From the NCBI GenBank assembly GCA_905198575.1, contig CAJKDC010000001.1, positions 1 to 64,000 of the forward strand: a stretch of 64,000 nt of DNA, read 5' to 3'. Source of the stretch: an uncultured Bacteroides sp. (lineage in GTDB: Bacteria > Bacteroidota > Bacteroidia > Bacteroidales > Bacteroidaceae). Under the pieces are notes generated by a model, which was not told where the DNA came from, made no database searches, and saw only the letters and a program-made list of their open reading frames with translations. How positions within the stretch are numbered: the first letter of the stretch is position 1; each line of letters opens with the position of its first letter. This document shows positions 34,982-45,485 of this stretch, in pieces. The translations under genes and the position numbers were made by a program.

Positions 34982-37150
34982 ATGATGAGAAAATTTCAAT
35001 TTGTATTGACAGTGCTGCTGTGCACTGTTTTTCTCCCTTCGAAAGCAGACGAGGGAATGTGGCTGCTCCAACTCATGCAGGAGCAGAATCTGGCAGACCG
35101 CATGAAAGCACAGGGACTTGCCATGGATGTGGATGATATTTATAGTCCGAACAAGGTTTCGCTGAAAGATGCTGTAGGTATCTTCGGAAGAGGCTGTACG
35201 GGCGAAATTATATCTGCCGAAGGATTGATTCTGACCAATCACCACTGTGGATATGATGCAATACAGCAGCATAGCTCGGTAGAACACGACTATCTGACTG
35301 ATGGCTTTTGGGCAAAAAGTCGTGCAGAAGAGTTGCCGACTCCGGGACTGACATTTAAATTCGTAGAACGTATTGTAGATGTTACAGAGAAAGTAAATGC
35401 GGATGTAAAAGCTGGAAAGGTTAGTGAAGTGGAAGCTTTCGGAAGTGACTATCTGAAAGAATTGGCTGACAAAGAACTGAAAGCAAGTGATCTGAACGGA
35501 AAACCGGGTATCAGTACATTGGCTTTGCCTTTTTATGCCGGCAATAAGTTCTACTTGTTTTTCATGAAAACATATACCGATGTAAGAATGGTAGCTGCTC
35601 CTCCTTCTTCAATCGGTAAATTCGGTGGTGAAACTGACAACTGGATGTGGCCGAGACATACTGGTGACTTCTCAATGTTCCGTATCTATGCAGATGCTCA
35701 AGGTAACCCGGCTGACTATAGTGAAAGCAACGTACCTTTAAAAGTGAAAAAGCACTTCACCATTTCACTGAAAGGGCTGCAGGAAAATGACTATGCCATG
35801 ATTATGGGATTCCCGGGCAGTACAAACCGCTTCCTGACTCAGAGCGAAGTAAAACAACGTATGACTGCTATCAACGACCCACGTATCAAGATACGTGAGG
35901 CCAGACAGGAAATCCTGAAAGCAGAAATGGCTGCCAGCGATAAGGTAAGAATTCAGTATGCCAGCAAGTTTGCAGGTTCGAGCAACTACTGGAAGAATTC
36001 TATCGGTATGAACAAAGCGATTGTAGACAACAAGGTATTGGAGACAAAAGCTGAACAGGAAAATAATTTTGCCAAATTTGCTGCTGCAAAAAATAATACA
36101 GATTACGCCAATGTAGTAAAAGAGATTGATGCTGTAGTGGAAAAGGCTAATCCGTATGTATTCCAGGCAACTTGCTTCCGTGAAGTATTTATGGGAGGTA
36201 TTGAATTTGGTACTCCCTATAAAGTGATGGAAAGACTGAAAAAGGCATTGGAAGATAAAGATGAAACAGAAGTAAAAGAGTGCATTGAACTTCTGAAAGC
36301 CAGCTACAGTGAAATCCATAATAAAGATTATGACCATGAAGTAGACAGAAAAGTAGCAAAAGTACTGTTACCGCTGCATGCCGAAATGGTTCCGGCTGAA
36401 GCTTTGCCTGATTTTTATGAAACGATTCAGAAAAAATTCAAAGGTGACTATAATGCATATGTAGATGCTTGCTATGACAATACTATTTTTGCAAACGAAA
36501 AGAATTTCAATAAGTTCATTGAGAAACCATCGATTAAAGCTATCGAAAAGGATTTGATGCAAGAATTTGTAACAGCCAAGTATGAAAAAGCTGAAGAAAT
36601 AGCTGAAAAAGCCAGTGAGGCAATGGAAGGTATTGCATTGCTGCACAAAACGTATGTAAGAGGTTTGTGCGAAATGTATGCTCCAACTCCAAAAGCTCCG
36701 GATGCAAACTTCACTCTCCGACTGACTTACGGTAATGTAAAATCGTATAACCCGAAAGATGGCATACATTACAAATACTACACAACACTGAAGGGAGTTA
36801 TGGAAAAAGAAGATCCTAATAACCCTGAGTTTGTAGTTCCTGCCAAACTGAAAGAATTATATGCTACCAAGAATTACGGCAGATATGCGCTTCCAAACGG
36901 AGAAATGCCAACTTGCTTCCTGACAACCAATGACATCACAGGTGGTAACTCTGGTTCACCGGTTATCAATGGAAACGGAGAATTGATAGGTTGTGCTTTC
37001 GACGGTAACTGGGAGTCTCTGTCGGGCGATATCAACTTCGACAATAACCTGCAACGCTGTATCGCTGTAGATATACGCTATGTTTTGTTCATCGTCGAAA
37101 AATTGGGTGGATGCAAACACCTGATTAATGAGATGAGCATTGCCGAATAA
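34982..37150 (+). CDS. S46-family dipeptidyl peptidase (DPP7-like)
   Basis: A 722-residue exported serine peptidase that removes dipeptides from peptide N termini. A signal peptide (about residues 1-23) is followed by the chymotrypsin-like fold split by a helical domain. The catalytic His is H87 in LTNHHCGYD and the Ser is S657 in [10 protein letters not shown]. The residue that sets P1 preference in P. gingivalis enzymes (Gly673 in DPP7, Arg673 in DPP11) corresponds to G675 in CAFDGNWE, so preference for hydrophobic P1 residues is inferred rather than Asp/Glu. Start may be Met1 or Met2. It acts in the periplasm in peptide feeding. Confidence 0.92.
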   Translation: MMRKFQFVLTVLLCTVFLPSKADEGMWLLQLMQEQNLADRMKAQGLAMDVDDIYSPNKVSLKDAVGIFGRGCTGEIISAEGLILTNHHCGYDAIQQHSSVEHDYLTDGFWAKSRAEELPTPGLTFKFVERIVDVTEKVNADVKAGKVSEVEAFGSDYLKELADKELKASDLNGKPGISTLALPFYAGNKFYLFFMKTYTDVRMVAAPPSSIGKFGGETDNWMWPRHTGDFSMFRIYADAQGNPADYSESNVPLKVKKHFTISLKGLQENDYAMIMGFPGSTNRFLTQSEVKQRMTAINDPRIKIREARQEILKAEMAASDKVRIQYASKFAGSSNYWKNSIGMNKAIVDNKVLETKAEQENNFAKFAAAKNNTDYANVVKEIDAVVEKANPYVFQATCFREVFMGGIEFGTPYKVMERLKKALEDKDETEVKECIELLKASYSEIHNKDYDHEVDRKVAKVLLPLHAEMVPAEALPDFYETIQKKFKGDYNAYVDACYDNTIFANEKNFNKFIEKPSIKAIEKDLMQEFVTAKYEKAEEIAEKASEAMEGIALLHKTYVRGLCEMYAPTPKAPDANFTLRLTYGNVKSYNPKDGIHYKYYTTLKGVMEKEDPNNPEFVVPAKLKELYATKNYGRYALPNGEMPTCFLTTNDITGGNSGSPVINGNGELIGCAFDGNWESLSGDINFDNNLQRCIAVDIRYVLFIVEKLGGCKHLINEMSIAE

Positions 37151-37175
37151 ATATTAACCCTTAATTTTACAATGT

Positions 37176-37781
37176 ATGAAATCTATCCTTTTAACAACTG
37201 CAACGCTGATGGAAGCCAGTAATAATATAGCTACACCATCCAGCGAAATGACAAATTTGGATGCACAACAAGCTCCTAAAGGGGAAACGGTCTATATCAA
37301 AGGGGCCGAAGCTCATACGGAAGGACAGATGGTAAAAGTAGGAGAAGCAGCTCCTGATTTTACAGGTGTACAAAAGGATTTGAGTGAAATGAAGTTGAGT
37401 AACTTCAAAGGAAAAAAAGTTGTGTTGAACGTGTTCCCAAGTCTGGACACTCCGACTTGTGCTGCCTCTGTGAGACACTTTAACGCAGATGCATCCGCTC
37501 TGGAAAATACAGTAGTGCTTTGCATTTCCATGGACTTGCCTTTTGCACAATCCAGATTCTGTACGACAGAAGGACTGGAAAATGTAATTCCGGTTTCTTT
37601 ATTCAGAAACGAAGAATTTGCCCAGGGATATGGCCTGCGAATAGCAGATGGCCCGCTAAAAGGATTGATGAGCCGAGCTGTCATCATCGTGGATGAAGAT
37701 GGTAAGGTGATTTATACAGAGCTGGTAAAGAATGTATCGGAAGAGCCGAATTATGATGCGGCGCTGAACGTGCTGAAATAA
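37176..37781 (+). CDS. tpx: Thiol peroxidase with N-terminal extension
   Basis: A 201-residue atypical 2-Cys peroxiredoxin. The peroxidatic cysteine is C95 in SLDTPTCAASVRHFN and the resolving cysteine is C129 in SRFCTTEGLENV, 34 residues apart as in E. coli Tpx. The fold begins near residue 40 (YIKGAEAHTEGQMVKVGEAAPDF), so there is an N-terminal extension of about 34 residues of low complexity; it is not a clear signal peptide. No other in-frame start gives exactly the usual length, though Met25 (37248) is possible. It lies 25 bases after the S46 gene and ends at a strong terminator. Confidence 0.88.
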   Translation: MKSILLTTATLMEASNNIATPSSEMTNLDAQQAPKGETVYIKGAEAHTEGQMVKVGEAAPDFTGVQKDLSEMKLSNFKGKKVVLNVFPSLDTPTCAASVRHFNADASALENTVVLCISMDLPFAQSRFCTTEGLENVIPVSLFRNEEFAQGYGLRIADGPLKGLMSRAVIIVDEDGKVIYTELVKNVSEEPNYDAALNVLK

Positions 37782-37799
37782 CCACAACATTACTTCATA

Positions 37800-37836
37800 A
37801 AAAAATGCCGGAAGTTAACTTCCGGCATTTTTTTAT
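37800..37836. terminator. Bidirectional terminator between tpx and prfC
   Basis: A perfect palindrome: 37801-37816 pairs with 37817-37832 around GTTAAC, flanked by A and T runs on either side, serving both convergent genes. Confidence 0.85.
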
Positions 37837-37846
37837 AATTATAATA

Positions 37847-39405
37847 TCAGAATTCTGAAGTGAAATGGAATCGGATGTGTTTGAAATCCATCTGAGCCAT
37901 CTGCAGAACGTAACCGCTATCAGCGAGGAATACATCGCGACCCTCGCGGTCTTTGGCCATAAACTGATATTTACGCTTTTTGAAGGCTTCCAGTTCTTCA
38001 GGATCATCGCTTTCAATCCAACAAGCTTTATAAAGACTTACCGGCTCCCAACGTTATATTCGTTTTCCAGACGATACTGGATAACTTCGAACTGCAACTG
38101 ACCTACTGTACCGATAATCTTACGGCCATTGAACTGGTTGACAAACAACTGTGCAACACCTTCGTCCATCAGCTGATCGATACCTTTGTTCAGCTGTTTG
38201 GTCTTCATCGGATCGGCATTCTCAATGTATTTAAACATTTCTGGAGAGAAACTTGGCAATCCTTTGAAATGCAGATTTTCACCTTCTGTCAGTGTATCAC
38301 CAATCTTAAAGGTTCCATTATCGGGCAAACCGATGATATCGCCTGCCCATGCTTCATCTACAGTAGTCTTACGCTGAGCCATGAACTGGGTAGGTGATGA
38401 AAAACGCATGGTCTTGTTATGACGTACATGCAGATAAGGCGTATTACGGGTAAATTTACCTGAACATACTTTACAGAAAGCTACACATGAACGATGGTTC
38501 GGGTCAATATTAGCTGTAATCTTAAAAATAAACCCAGTAAATTTAGGTTCATCAGGTTCTACTGTACGTTCTACAGCTGTAACAGGACGTGGACTAGGCG
38601 CTATTTCAACAAAGCAATCCAGCAGTTCCTGAACACCAAAGTTATTCAAGGCAGAACCAAAGAATACAGGAGCCAGATCGCCATTCAAGTATTCCTGTAC
38701 ATTGAATTCGGGATACACACCTTCAAGCAATTCCAAATCGCTACGTAATTTTTCTGCCAACGGAGAACCAATATGAGCATCCAGTTCTTCTGTATTAATA
38801 TCAACCTGCACTTTTTCTGTTACAACCTGCTTAGAAGGCTGGAACAAATTCAGGTTCTGCTCATAGATATTGTAAACTCCCTTGAAACGCTGTCCCTGGT
38901 CGATAGGCCATGAAAGCGGACGCACAGCAATTTTCAATTCTTCTTCCAGCTCATCCAACAAATCGAAGGGATCTTTACCTTCACGGTCCATCTTATTGAC
39001 GAAGATAATAACAGGAGTATTGCGCATACGGCAAACTTCCATCAGCTTACGAGTCTGAGTTTCGACACCTTTTGCACCATCAACTACAATAATAACACTA
39101 TCGACAGCCGTAAGTGTACGATAGGTATCTTCAGCAAAATCCTGGTGACCCGGAGTATCAAGAATATTGATTTTGTAATCATGATAATCAAATTCCATCA
39201 CGGAAGTGGTTACCGAGATACCACGTTGCTTCTCGATATCCATCCAGTCGGAAGTAGCGGTCTTCTTAATTTTGTTTGATTTAACCGCACCAGCTACCTG
39301 AATCTGACCACCAAACAAAAGTAATTTTTCGGTAAGCGAAGTCTTTCCGGCATCCGGATGGGCAATAATGGCAAACGTTCTTCTTCTTTCTATTTCCTGA
39401 TTCAT
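37847..39405 (-). pseudogene. prfC: Peptide chain release factor 3, frameshifted near the C terminus
   Basis: RF3 is the GTPase that recycles RF1/RF2. The first 455 codons (39405-38038) are intact, with G1 HPDAGKTS, G3 DTPGH and G4 NKMD, then the frame closes at TAA after NEYNVGSR. The missing RF3 C terminus follows in another frame down to 38046-37847: [20 protein letters not shown] ... ending HFTSEF. Compared with the usual ENEYxAxVRWEP, about ten bases are absent around 38050, which shifts the frame; undisturbed, the protein would be about 522 residues, the normal length. It may be a real deletion or an assembly error. Last gene of the LysE-DUF4924-rfbD-prfC operon. Confidence 0.85.
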
Positions 39406-39435
39406 TTGTATATAGGGTGTATATAATTTACTTCT

Positions 39436-40302
39436 TTAATTATTTTCTTTCTCCAACTGAGTTATGCAAAGAGCAAGACTTTTTTCCCAATGGGGAATAG
39501 ACAAGCCGTAGATCTCTTTAATCTTGGTCTTATCGAGGACTGAGTAATGCGGGCGTACGGCACGAGTCGGATAATCGGCCGTATGCAGAGGTTTGACTTC
39601 ACAAGTCGTAATGCCTGCCAAACGGTGAATAGCTTTCGTGAAATCATACCAAGAACATACCCCTTCATTGCTGAAATGATAAATTCCGGGAACAATACCT
39701 TGTCGGATAGCAGTCCAGATGGCAGTAGCCAAATCGCGTGCATAAGTAGGTGTACCTACCTGATCGAATATCACGCCAAGTGTTTCACGTTCACGTCCCA
39801 AACGTAACATGGTCTTTACAAAGTTATTGCCAAATGTAGAATACAACCAGGCTGTGCGGATTACCATTGTCTGTGAACAATACTTCAAAGCCTCTTCTTC
39901 GCCAGCCAGCTTTGTACTTCCATAAACCGAGTTAGGACAAGTAGTATCATCTTCACGATAAGGTATATGAGCAGTTCCATCGAATACATAATCGGTAGAG
40001 ACTTGTATAAAAGCCCCTCCCCTGCTTGCTGCCGCACGTGCCAGATAACCGGGTGCCCAGTGATTCAGACGATCACAAAGTTCTTGATTATCTTCTGCTT
40101 TATCAACAGCTGTATAAGCAGCACAGTTCACAATAACATCAATCTGATGAGCAGTTACATATTCCATAACAGCCTGTTCGTCACAGATGTCCAGTTCGGC
40201 CACATCTGTAAAAAAACAAGTATACGACGGATTTTCAGCAGCCTGTAAACGCATTTCGTTTCCTAACTGTCCGTTGGCTCCTGTAATCAATATATTTTTC
40301 AT
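39436..40302 (-). CDS. rfbD: dTDP-4-dehydrorhamnose reductase
   Basis: A 288-residue extended short-chain dehydrogenase for the last step of dTDP-L-rhamnose synthesis. NAD(P)-binding GANGQLG is at residues 8-14, the catalytic pair YxxxK is Y127/K131 in SVYGSTKLAGE, and VSTDYVFDG (101-109) supplies the conserved catalytic Thr region. The remaining rfbA/B/C genes are not here, so in this genome the pathway is split. It lies 27 bases after the DUF4924 gene in a four-gene operon. Confidence 0.94.
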   Translation of the reverse strand: MKNILITGANGQLGNEMRLQAAENPSYTCFFTDVAELDICDEQAVMEYVTAHQIDVIVNCAAYTAVDKAEDNQELCDRLNHWAPGYLARAAASRGGAFIQVSTDYVFDGTAHIPYREDDTTCPNSVYGSTKLAGEEEALKYCSQTMVIRTAWLYSTFGNNFVKTMLRLGRERETLGVIFDQVGTPTYARDLATAIWTAIRQGIVPGIYHFSNEGVCSWYDFTKAIHRLAGITTCEVKPLHTADYPTRAVRPHYSVLDKTKIKEIYGLSIPHWEKSLALCITQLEKENN

Positions 40303-40329
40303 TTCAAGATAGCTTTATTGTTGGATAGT

Positions 40330-40872
40330 CTAAAATTCTAAATCTCCCTGCTTGTCTTTCTTATAATAATCAGACAAAATCGCTAAAAAGTCGCCTATAA
40401 CTTTAAGAGCTTTCTGGGTTTCCTCGCTTATTTCCTTTTTCTGGAGTTTAAGCATCAGCACACCATACATGGCATCAAAGCAGGTCTCAATTTCAGGAAC
40501 ATCTTTATCTGCTCCTTTAGAACGAAGTTCTACAATGAAAGGCAATACTTTATAATAGGCAGCACTATAATAAGGGTATTTAAGAGAACGGAGCAGTTGC
40601 AAATGCAAGTCGGTAAGCCATACAATAATATTTTTATTAATTTGGATATGGCCTTTTTCCATCACTCCTTCGTCATGCATCATATTAATAAGATCCTCAT
40701 ACCATTGAGCCAAAGCTTGCTTTTGTTCATCGGATACAGGATAAGGGTCGATAACATGTTTCCGTATTTTCTCCATGTCAAATTGATTGGCACGGATTAA
40801 ATCTTCCACCTGCCACATATAAAGCAGGTATTCAGCAATATTCTGCTGTTTTAATTGTTGAGAAATATACAT
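40330..40872 (-). CDS. DUF4924-family protein
   Basis: A 180-residue helical, cytoplasmic protein of a Bacteroidetes family without known function. The start MYISQQLKQQNIAEYLLYMWQ at 40872 lies one base after the LysE stop codon and fits the usual beginning of the family; the longer open frame (40914) would overlap LysE. There is no catalytic motif that I can recognise; it carries the conserved MHDEGVMEKGHIQ and LHLQLLRSLKYP blocks. It is the second gene of the operon. Confidence 0.8.
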   Translation of the reverse strand: MYISQQLKQQNIAEYLLYMWQVEDLIRANQFDMEKIRKHVIDPYPVSDEQKQALAQWYEDLINMMHDEGVMEKGHIQINKNIIVWLTDLHLQLLRSLKYPYYSAAYYKVLPFIVELRSKGADKDVPEIETCFDAMYGVLMLKLQKKEISEETQKALKVIGDFLAILSDYYKKDKQGDLEF

Positions 40873-40873
40873 A

Positions 40874-41533
40874 TCAATACCAAGAATTTCCGGCAAAAGT
40901 AAAATATATGCCAACTAGAGAGGCCAGTATAACAATCACGCCGATAATACGGTTCAATATCCATATTCCCCGCAAATTAAAGCGTGAACGGACCTTGTTG
41001 ACAAAATATGTAATGCTGAACCACCAAATGAGTGCTCCCAAAATGATGGCCAGATAACCAATTAACTGAAAACCTATCGGACTACCCGGCATCACAAAAG
41101 AAAAACGGGCAAACAAACCGATGAACAGAAAAATAATGAGAGGATTGGATAGAGTAACAAAAAATGCTGTTACAAAATTATGTAAGTATGTTCCTTTCTT
41201 TAAAGAAACAGGACGAATGGAATGAACCGGATTACTGCGAAAGGTATAAATACCGAAAAGGAGAAGCATCACACTGCCTACAGCTTGCAACAATAACTGA
41301 TGTTTAAGAATGAGCTCATCCATAAAACTCATTCCATATCCGGTCATCAATGCATAAAATATATCGCTAAGGGCTGCTCCCAGACCTGTAACAAAACCAA
41401 ACCAGCGCCCTTTATTCAATGTTCGTTGAATACAAAGCACTCCAACAGGACCTAATGGTGCCGACACAACCACACCTATAATAAGTCCTTTAATCAGCAA
41501 ATCCAATATCGTGACATGTTCAATCCAATTCAT
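40874..41533 (-). CDS. LysE-family translocator
   Basis: A 219-residue polytopic protein with six predicted helices, of the LysE/RhtB amino-acid exporter family. The signature APLGPVGVLCIQRTLNKGRWFGFVTGLGAALSD (about residues 22-54) is clear. The start MNWIEHVT at 41533 is used because the extra upstream frame (to 41749) overlaps the purL start on the other strand. A near-match -7 element (CATCTTTG, minus 41545-41538) lies only five bases upstream, so the message may have almost no leader. Substrate is not assigned. First gene of the operon with DUF4924, rfbD and prfC. Confidence 0.85.
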   Translation of the reverse strand: MNWIEHVTILDLLIKGLIIGVVVSAPLGPVGVLCIQRTLNKGRWFGFVTGLGAALSDIFYALMTGYGMSFMDELILKHQLLLQAVGSVMLLLFGIYTFRSNPVHSIRPVSLKKGTYLHNFVTAFFVTLSNPLIIFLFIGLFARFSFVMPGSPIGFQLIGYLAIILGALIWWFSITYFVNKVRSRFNLRGIWILNRIIGVIVILASLVGIYFTFAGNSWY

Positions 41534-41609
41534 AGTGCAAAGATGGTATTTTTTTACGAAAGTATCTATAATAAAAAGGCTTTTTCTTTTAAACAAGCAG
41601 GCTTTTATG

Positions 41610-41617
41610 TAACTTTG
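41610..41617 (+). promoter_or_regulatory. -7 element for purL
   Basis: TAACTTTG, a full TAnnTTTG match, 53 bases before the purL start. Confidence 0.5.
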
Positions 41618-41669
41618 CAACACAAATAGATATGACTGAAACATCATTATTAAACTATAGATAAGTGCT

Positions 41670-44600
41670 ATGATTCTATTTTTCAGAACGCCTACCAACA
41701 GTGTGATTGCCACAGAATGCAGCCAGGAGCTGAATGCTGAGGACATCAAGAAATTGTGCTGGCTTTACAGCGATGCTACCGTAGAGACCGAAGAAAACCT
41801 AAAAGGTTGCTTCATAGGTCCACGTCGTGAAATGATTACTCCATGGAGTACCAACGCAGTGGAAATAACCCAAAATATGGGACTGAACGGTATCCGCCGA
41901 ATCGAGGAATATTTCCCGGTAAAAGACGAAAATGCCGAATATGACCCCATGCTGCAACGCATGTACAAAGGTTTGAACCAGACAATCTTTACTACTAATA
42001 TTAAGCCTCAGCCGATTATCTATATTGAAAATCTGGAAGAGTATAACGAAAAAGAAGGTCTGGCGCTTTCAAAAGAGGAAATGGACTACTTGATGAAAGT
42101 AGAAAAAGATCTGGGCCGTAAACTGACTGACTCGGAAGTATTCGGATTTGCACAGATTAACTCTGAACATTGCCGTCATAAAATTTTCGGTGGAACATTT
42201 ATCATCGACGGACAAGAAATGGAATCGTCTTTGTTCCAAATGATTAAAAAGACGACACAGGAAAATCCAAACAAAATCATTTCTGCATACAAAGACAACG
42301 TAGCTTTTGCTGAAGGTCCTGTTGTAGAACAGTTTGCCCCTGCTAACCATGCTACTTCTGATTACTTCGTCATCAAAGATATCAAAACCGTAATCTCACT
42401 TAAAGCCGAAACACACAACTTCCCGACTACAGTAGAACCATTTAACGGTGCTTCTACCGGTACAGGTGGTGAAATCCGCGACCGTATGGGTGGTGGTAAA
42501 GGTTCTTGGCCTATTGCGGGAACTGCCGTATACATGACTTCTTATCCACGTACTGAAGAAGGACGCGAATGGGAAAACATCCTTCCGGTACGTAAATGGC
42601 TGTATCAGACTCCAGAACAGATTTTGATCAAAGCTTCAAACGGTGCTTCTGATTTCGGCAACAAATTCGGTCAGCCACTTATCTGTGGTTCTGTACTTAC
42701 ATTCGAACATCAGGAAAACAACGAAAAATATGCATACGATAAAGTTATCATGCTAGCCGGTGGTGTAGGTTATGGTACACAGCGTGACTGTCTGAAAGGT
42801 ACTCCCGAAACTGGCAATGAAGTCGTAGTATTGGGTGGTGATAACTACCGCATCGGTTTAGGTGGTGGTTCTGTTTCTTCTGTTGAAACAGGACGTTATT
42901 CTTCAGGTATCGAGCTGAATGCTGTACAGCGTGCTAATGCAGAAATGCAGAAACGTGCTTATAACGTTGTACGTGCACTTTGTGAAGAAGATGAAAACCC
43001 AATTGTTTCTATCCACGACCATGGTTCTGCAGGCCATGTAAACTGTCTGTCTGAGTTGGTTGAAGATTGTGGTGGTTTGATTCACATGGACAAACTTCCT
43101 ATCGGCGATGAGACTTTATCGGCAAAAGAAATTATTGCCAACGAATCGCAGGAACGTATGGGTCTGCTGATTGACGAAAAAGCTATCGAACATGTACGTA
43201 AGATTGCAGAACGTGAACGTGCTCCGATGTATGTAGTAGGTGAAACAACTGGCGACCACCGCTTTGCTTTTGAGCAGGCAGATGGTGTACGTCCGTTCGA
43301 CCTGGCAGTAGATCAGATGTTCGGTTCTTCACCTAAGACTTACATGGTGGACAAGACCGTAGAACGTAAATATGAAAATGTAAGCTATGAAACCAGCAAA
43401 CTGAATGAATATGTTAATCGCGTACTTCAGTTGGAGGCTGTAGCTTGTAAAGACTGGTTAACAAATAAAGTAGACCGCTCGGTTACAGGTAAGATTGCTC
43501 GCCAGCAGTGTCAGGGTGAATTGCAGTTGCCGTTAAGCGACTGTGGTGTTGTTGCCCTGGACTATCGTGGTGAGAAAGGTATTGCTACTGCTCTGGGACA
43601 TGCTCCTCAGGCTGCATTGGCTGATCCTGCAGCAGGTTCTGTGTTGGCTGTTTCAGAAGCTTTGACTAACTTGGTTTGGGCACCGCTTGCTGATGGTATG
43701 GATAGCATTTCGCTTTCTGCCAACTGGATGTGGCCTTGCCGTTCACAGGAAGGTGAAGATGCACGTTTGTATACAGCTGTAAAAGCTTTGTCAGACTTCT
43801 GTTGTGCTTTACAGATTAACGTTCCGACAGGTAAAGACTCATTGTCTATGACTCAAAAATATCCTGACGGTGAAAAGATCATCAGCCCGGGAACTGTAAT
43901 TGTATCAGCTGGAGGCGAAGTTTCTGATATTAAGAAAGTAGTATCTCCTGTTATGGTCAACAAAGAAAAATCTACTTTCTATCACATTGACTTCAGCTTC
44001 GATGAACTTCGTTTAGGAGGTTCTGCTTTCGCACAGTCATTAAATAAGGTAGGTAGCGATGTTCCTACTGTACAGAATCCAGAATATTTCCGCGATGCAT
44101 TCTTGGCTATTCAGGATCTGATTAATAAAGGTCTGATTCTTGCAGGTCATGATATCTCAGCCGGTGGTTTGATTACAACTTTACTGGAAATGTGCTTTGC
44201 CAACATGGAGGGTGGTATGGAAATCAATCTGGATAAGATCAACTGTGATGATATCGTAAAAATATTATTTGCAGAAAACCCAGGTATCGTTATCCAGGTT
44301 GCAGACAAGCACAAAGCTGAAGTTAAACAGATTCTTGAAAATGCAGGTGTAGGATATATCAAATTGGGTAAACCGACTGAAGAACGCCACATTTTGGTTA
44401 CTAAAGATGATGCTACTTACCAGTTTGGTATTGATTATCTGCGCGATGTTTGGTACTCAACATCTTACTTACTCGACCGTAAACAGAGCATGAACGGTTG
44501 TGCTAAGAAGCGTTTTGAAAACTACAAACAGCAGCCTGTAGAATTTGCATTCGACCCATCATTTACTGGAAAACTTTCACAGTTCGGTCTGAATCCAGAC

Positions 44601-45371
44601 AGACGTACTCCTAGTGGAATTAAGGCTGCTATCATCCGTGAAAAAGGAACCAACGGTGAACGCGAAATGGCATACATCCTTTATCTGGCAGGATTTGATG
44701 TAAAAGATGTTACCATGACCGACCTGATCAGTGGCCGTGAAACATTGGAAGACATCAACATGATAGTTTACTGCGGTGGTTTCTCTAACTCAGATGTATT
44801 GGGTTCAGCTAAGGGATGGGCAGGAAGCTTCCTCTTTAACCCGAAAGCTAAAGCTGCTTTGGACAATTTCTATGCACGCAAAGATACCTTGTCACTGGGT
44901 GTATGTAACGGTTGCCAGCTGATGATGGAACTGGGATTGATTACTCCGGAAGACGAAAAGAAAGGAAAGATGTTGCATAATGATTCACACAAGTTTGAAT
45001 CATCGTTTGTAGGTGTAACTGTTCCGATGAACCGTAGTGTAATGTTCGGCTCACTGAGTGGTTCTAAATTGGGTATCTGGGTAGCACACGGAGAAGGTAA
45101 GTTCTCATTGCCATACGATGAAGACCACTACAATGTAGTCCTGAAATATTCACATGATGAATACCCAGGTAACCCGAACGGTTCTGATTATAGCATTGCA
45201 GGTATTGCATCTAAAGATGGTAGACATCTGGCTATGATGCCACACTTGGAACGTGCATTCTTCCCATGGCAAAATGCTTACTACCCATTAAACCGTCTGC
45301 ACGAAGACCAGATTACACCGTGGATGGAAGCATTTGTCAATGCTAGAGTATGGATTGAAAATAACAAGTAA
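41670..45371 (+). CDS. purL: Phosphoribosylformylglycinamidine synthase (single-chain)
   Basis: A 1233-residue large-type FGAM synthase that converts FGAR, glutamine and ATP to FGAM in purine synthesis. In order: N-terminal PurS-like region, linker, the two AIR-synthase-type halves (EHCRHKIFGG, ETHNFPTTVEPFNGASTGTGGEIRDR, and second half CGLIHMDKLP to LAGHDISAGG) and the C-terminal glutamine amidotransferase with nucleophile C1079 in LGVCNGCQLM and HGEGKF further on. Length matches the single-chain enzyme of proteobacteria and Bacteroides rather than the PurS/Q/L complex. The gene ends in a strong terminator and shows strongly biased codons. Confidence 0.97.
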   Translation: MILFFRTPTNSVIATECSQELNAEDIKKLCWLYSDATVETEENLKGCFIGPRREMITPWSTNAVEITQNMGLNGIRRIEEYFPVKDENAEYDPMLQRMYKGLNQTIFTTNIKPQPIIYIENLEEYNEKEGLALSKEEMDYLMKVEKDLGRKLTDSEVFGFAQINSEHCRHKIFGGTFIIDGQEMESSLFQMIKKTTQENPNKIISAYKDNVAFAEGPVVEQFAPANHATSDYFVIKDIKTVISLKAETHNFPTTVEPFNGASTGTGGEIRDRMGGGKGSWPIAGTAVYMTSYPRTEEGREWENILPVRKWLYQTPEQILIKASNGASDFGNKFGQPLICGSVLTFEHQENNEKYAYDKVIMLAGGVGYGTQRDCLKGTPETGNEVVVLGGDNYRIGLGGGSVSSVETGRYSSGIELNAVQRANAEMQKRAYNVVRALCEEDENPIVSIHDHGSAGHVNCLSELVEDCGGLIHMDKLPIGDETLSAKEIIANESQERMGLLIDEKAIEHVRKIAERERAPMYVVGETTGDHRFAFEQADGVRPFDLAVDQMFGSSPKTYMVDKTVERKYENVSYETSKLNEYVNRVLQLEAVACKDWLTNKVDRSVTGKIARQQCQGELQLPLSDCGVVALDYRGEKGIATALGHAPQAALADPAAGSVLAVSEALTNLVWAPLADGMDSISLSANWMWPCRSQEGEDARLYTAVKALSDFCCALQINVPTGKDSLSMTQKYPDGEKIISPGTVIVSAGGEVSDIKKVVSPVMVNKEKSTFYHIDFSFDELRLGGSAFAQSLNKVGSDVPTVQNPEYFRDAFLAIQDLINKGLILAGHDISAGGLITTLLEMCFANMEGGMEINLDKINCDDIVKILFAENPGIVIQVADKHKAEVKQILENAGVGYIKLGKPTEERHILVTKDDATYQFGIDYLRDVWYSTSYLLDRKQSMNGCAKKRFENYKQQPVEFAFDPSFTGKLSQFGLNPDRRTPSGIKAAIIREKGTNGEREMAYILYLAGFDVKDVTMTDLISGRETLEDINMIVYCGGFSNSDVLGSAKGWAGSFLFNPKAKAALDNFYARKDTLSLGVCNGCQLMMELGLITPEDEKKGKMLHNDSHKFESSFVGVTVPMNRSVMFGSLSGSKLGIWVAHGEGKFSLPYDEDHYNVVLKYSHDEYPGNPNGSDYSIAGIASKDGRHLAMMPHLERAFFPWQNAYYPLNRLHEDQITPWMEAFVNARVWIENNK

Positions 45372-45387
45372 TAAACTATTTAAAATG

Positions 45388-45425
45388 AAAGGTGATGTTT
45401 AAACAAAAACATCACCTTTTTTTTT
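45388..45425 (+). terminator. Terminator after purL
   Basis: AAAGGTGATGTTT (45388-45400) pairs with AAACATCACCTTT (45407-45419) and a T run follows. Confidence 0.85.
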
Positions 45426-45485
45426 GTATGATTCTATTTTTTTTATGAAATTTGCCAAAACATGAGATAAAATAAAACAATAAAT

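Noticed and set aside
37795..38016. Separate minus-strand small ORF after prfC
   Set aside because: It is read in a frame that does not match RF3; the RF3 C terminus lies in a different frame of the same DNA, so this is a shadow.
45426..45485. Promoter of the HTCS gene
   Set aside because: Only a poor match (GAAATTTG, about 45450) is visible; I did not list it as a promoter.
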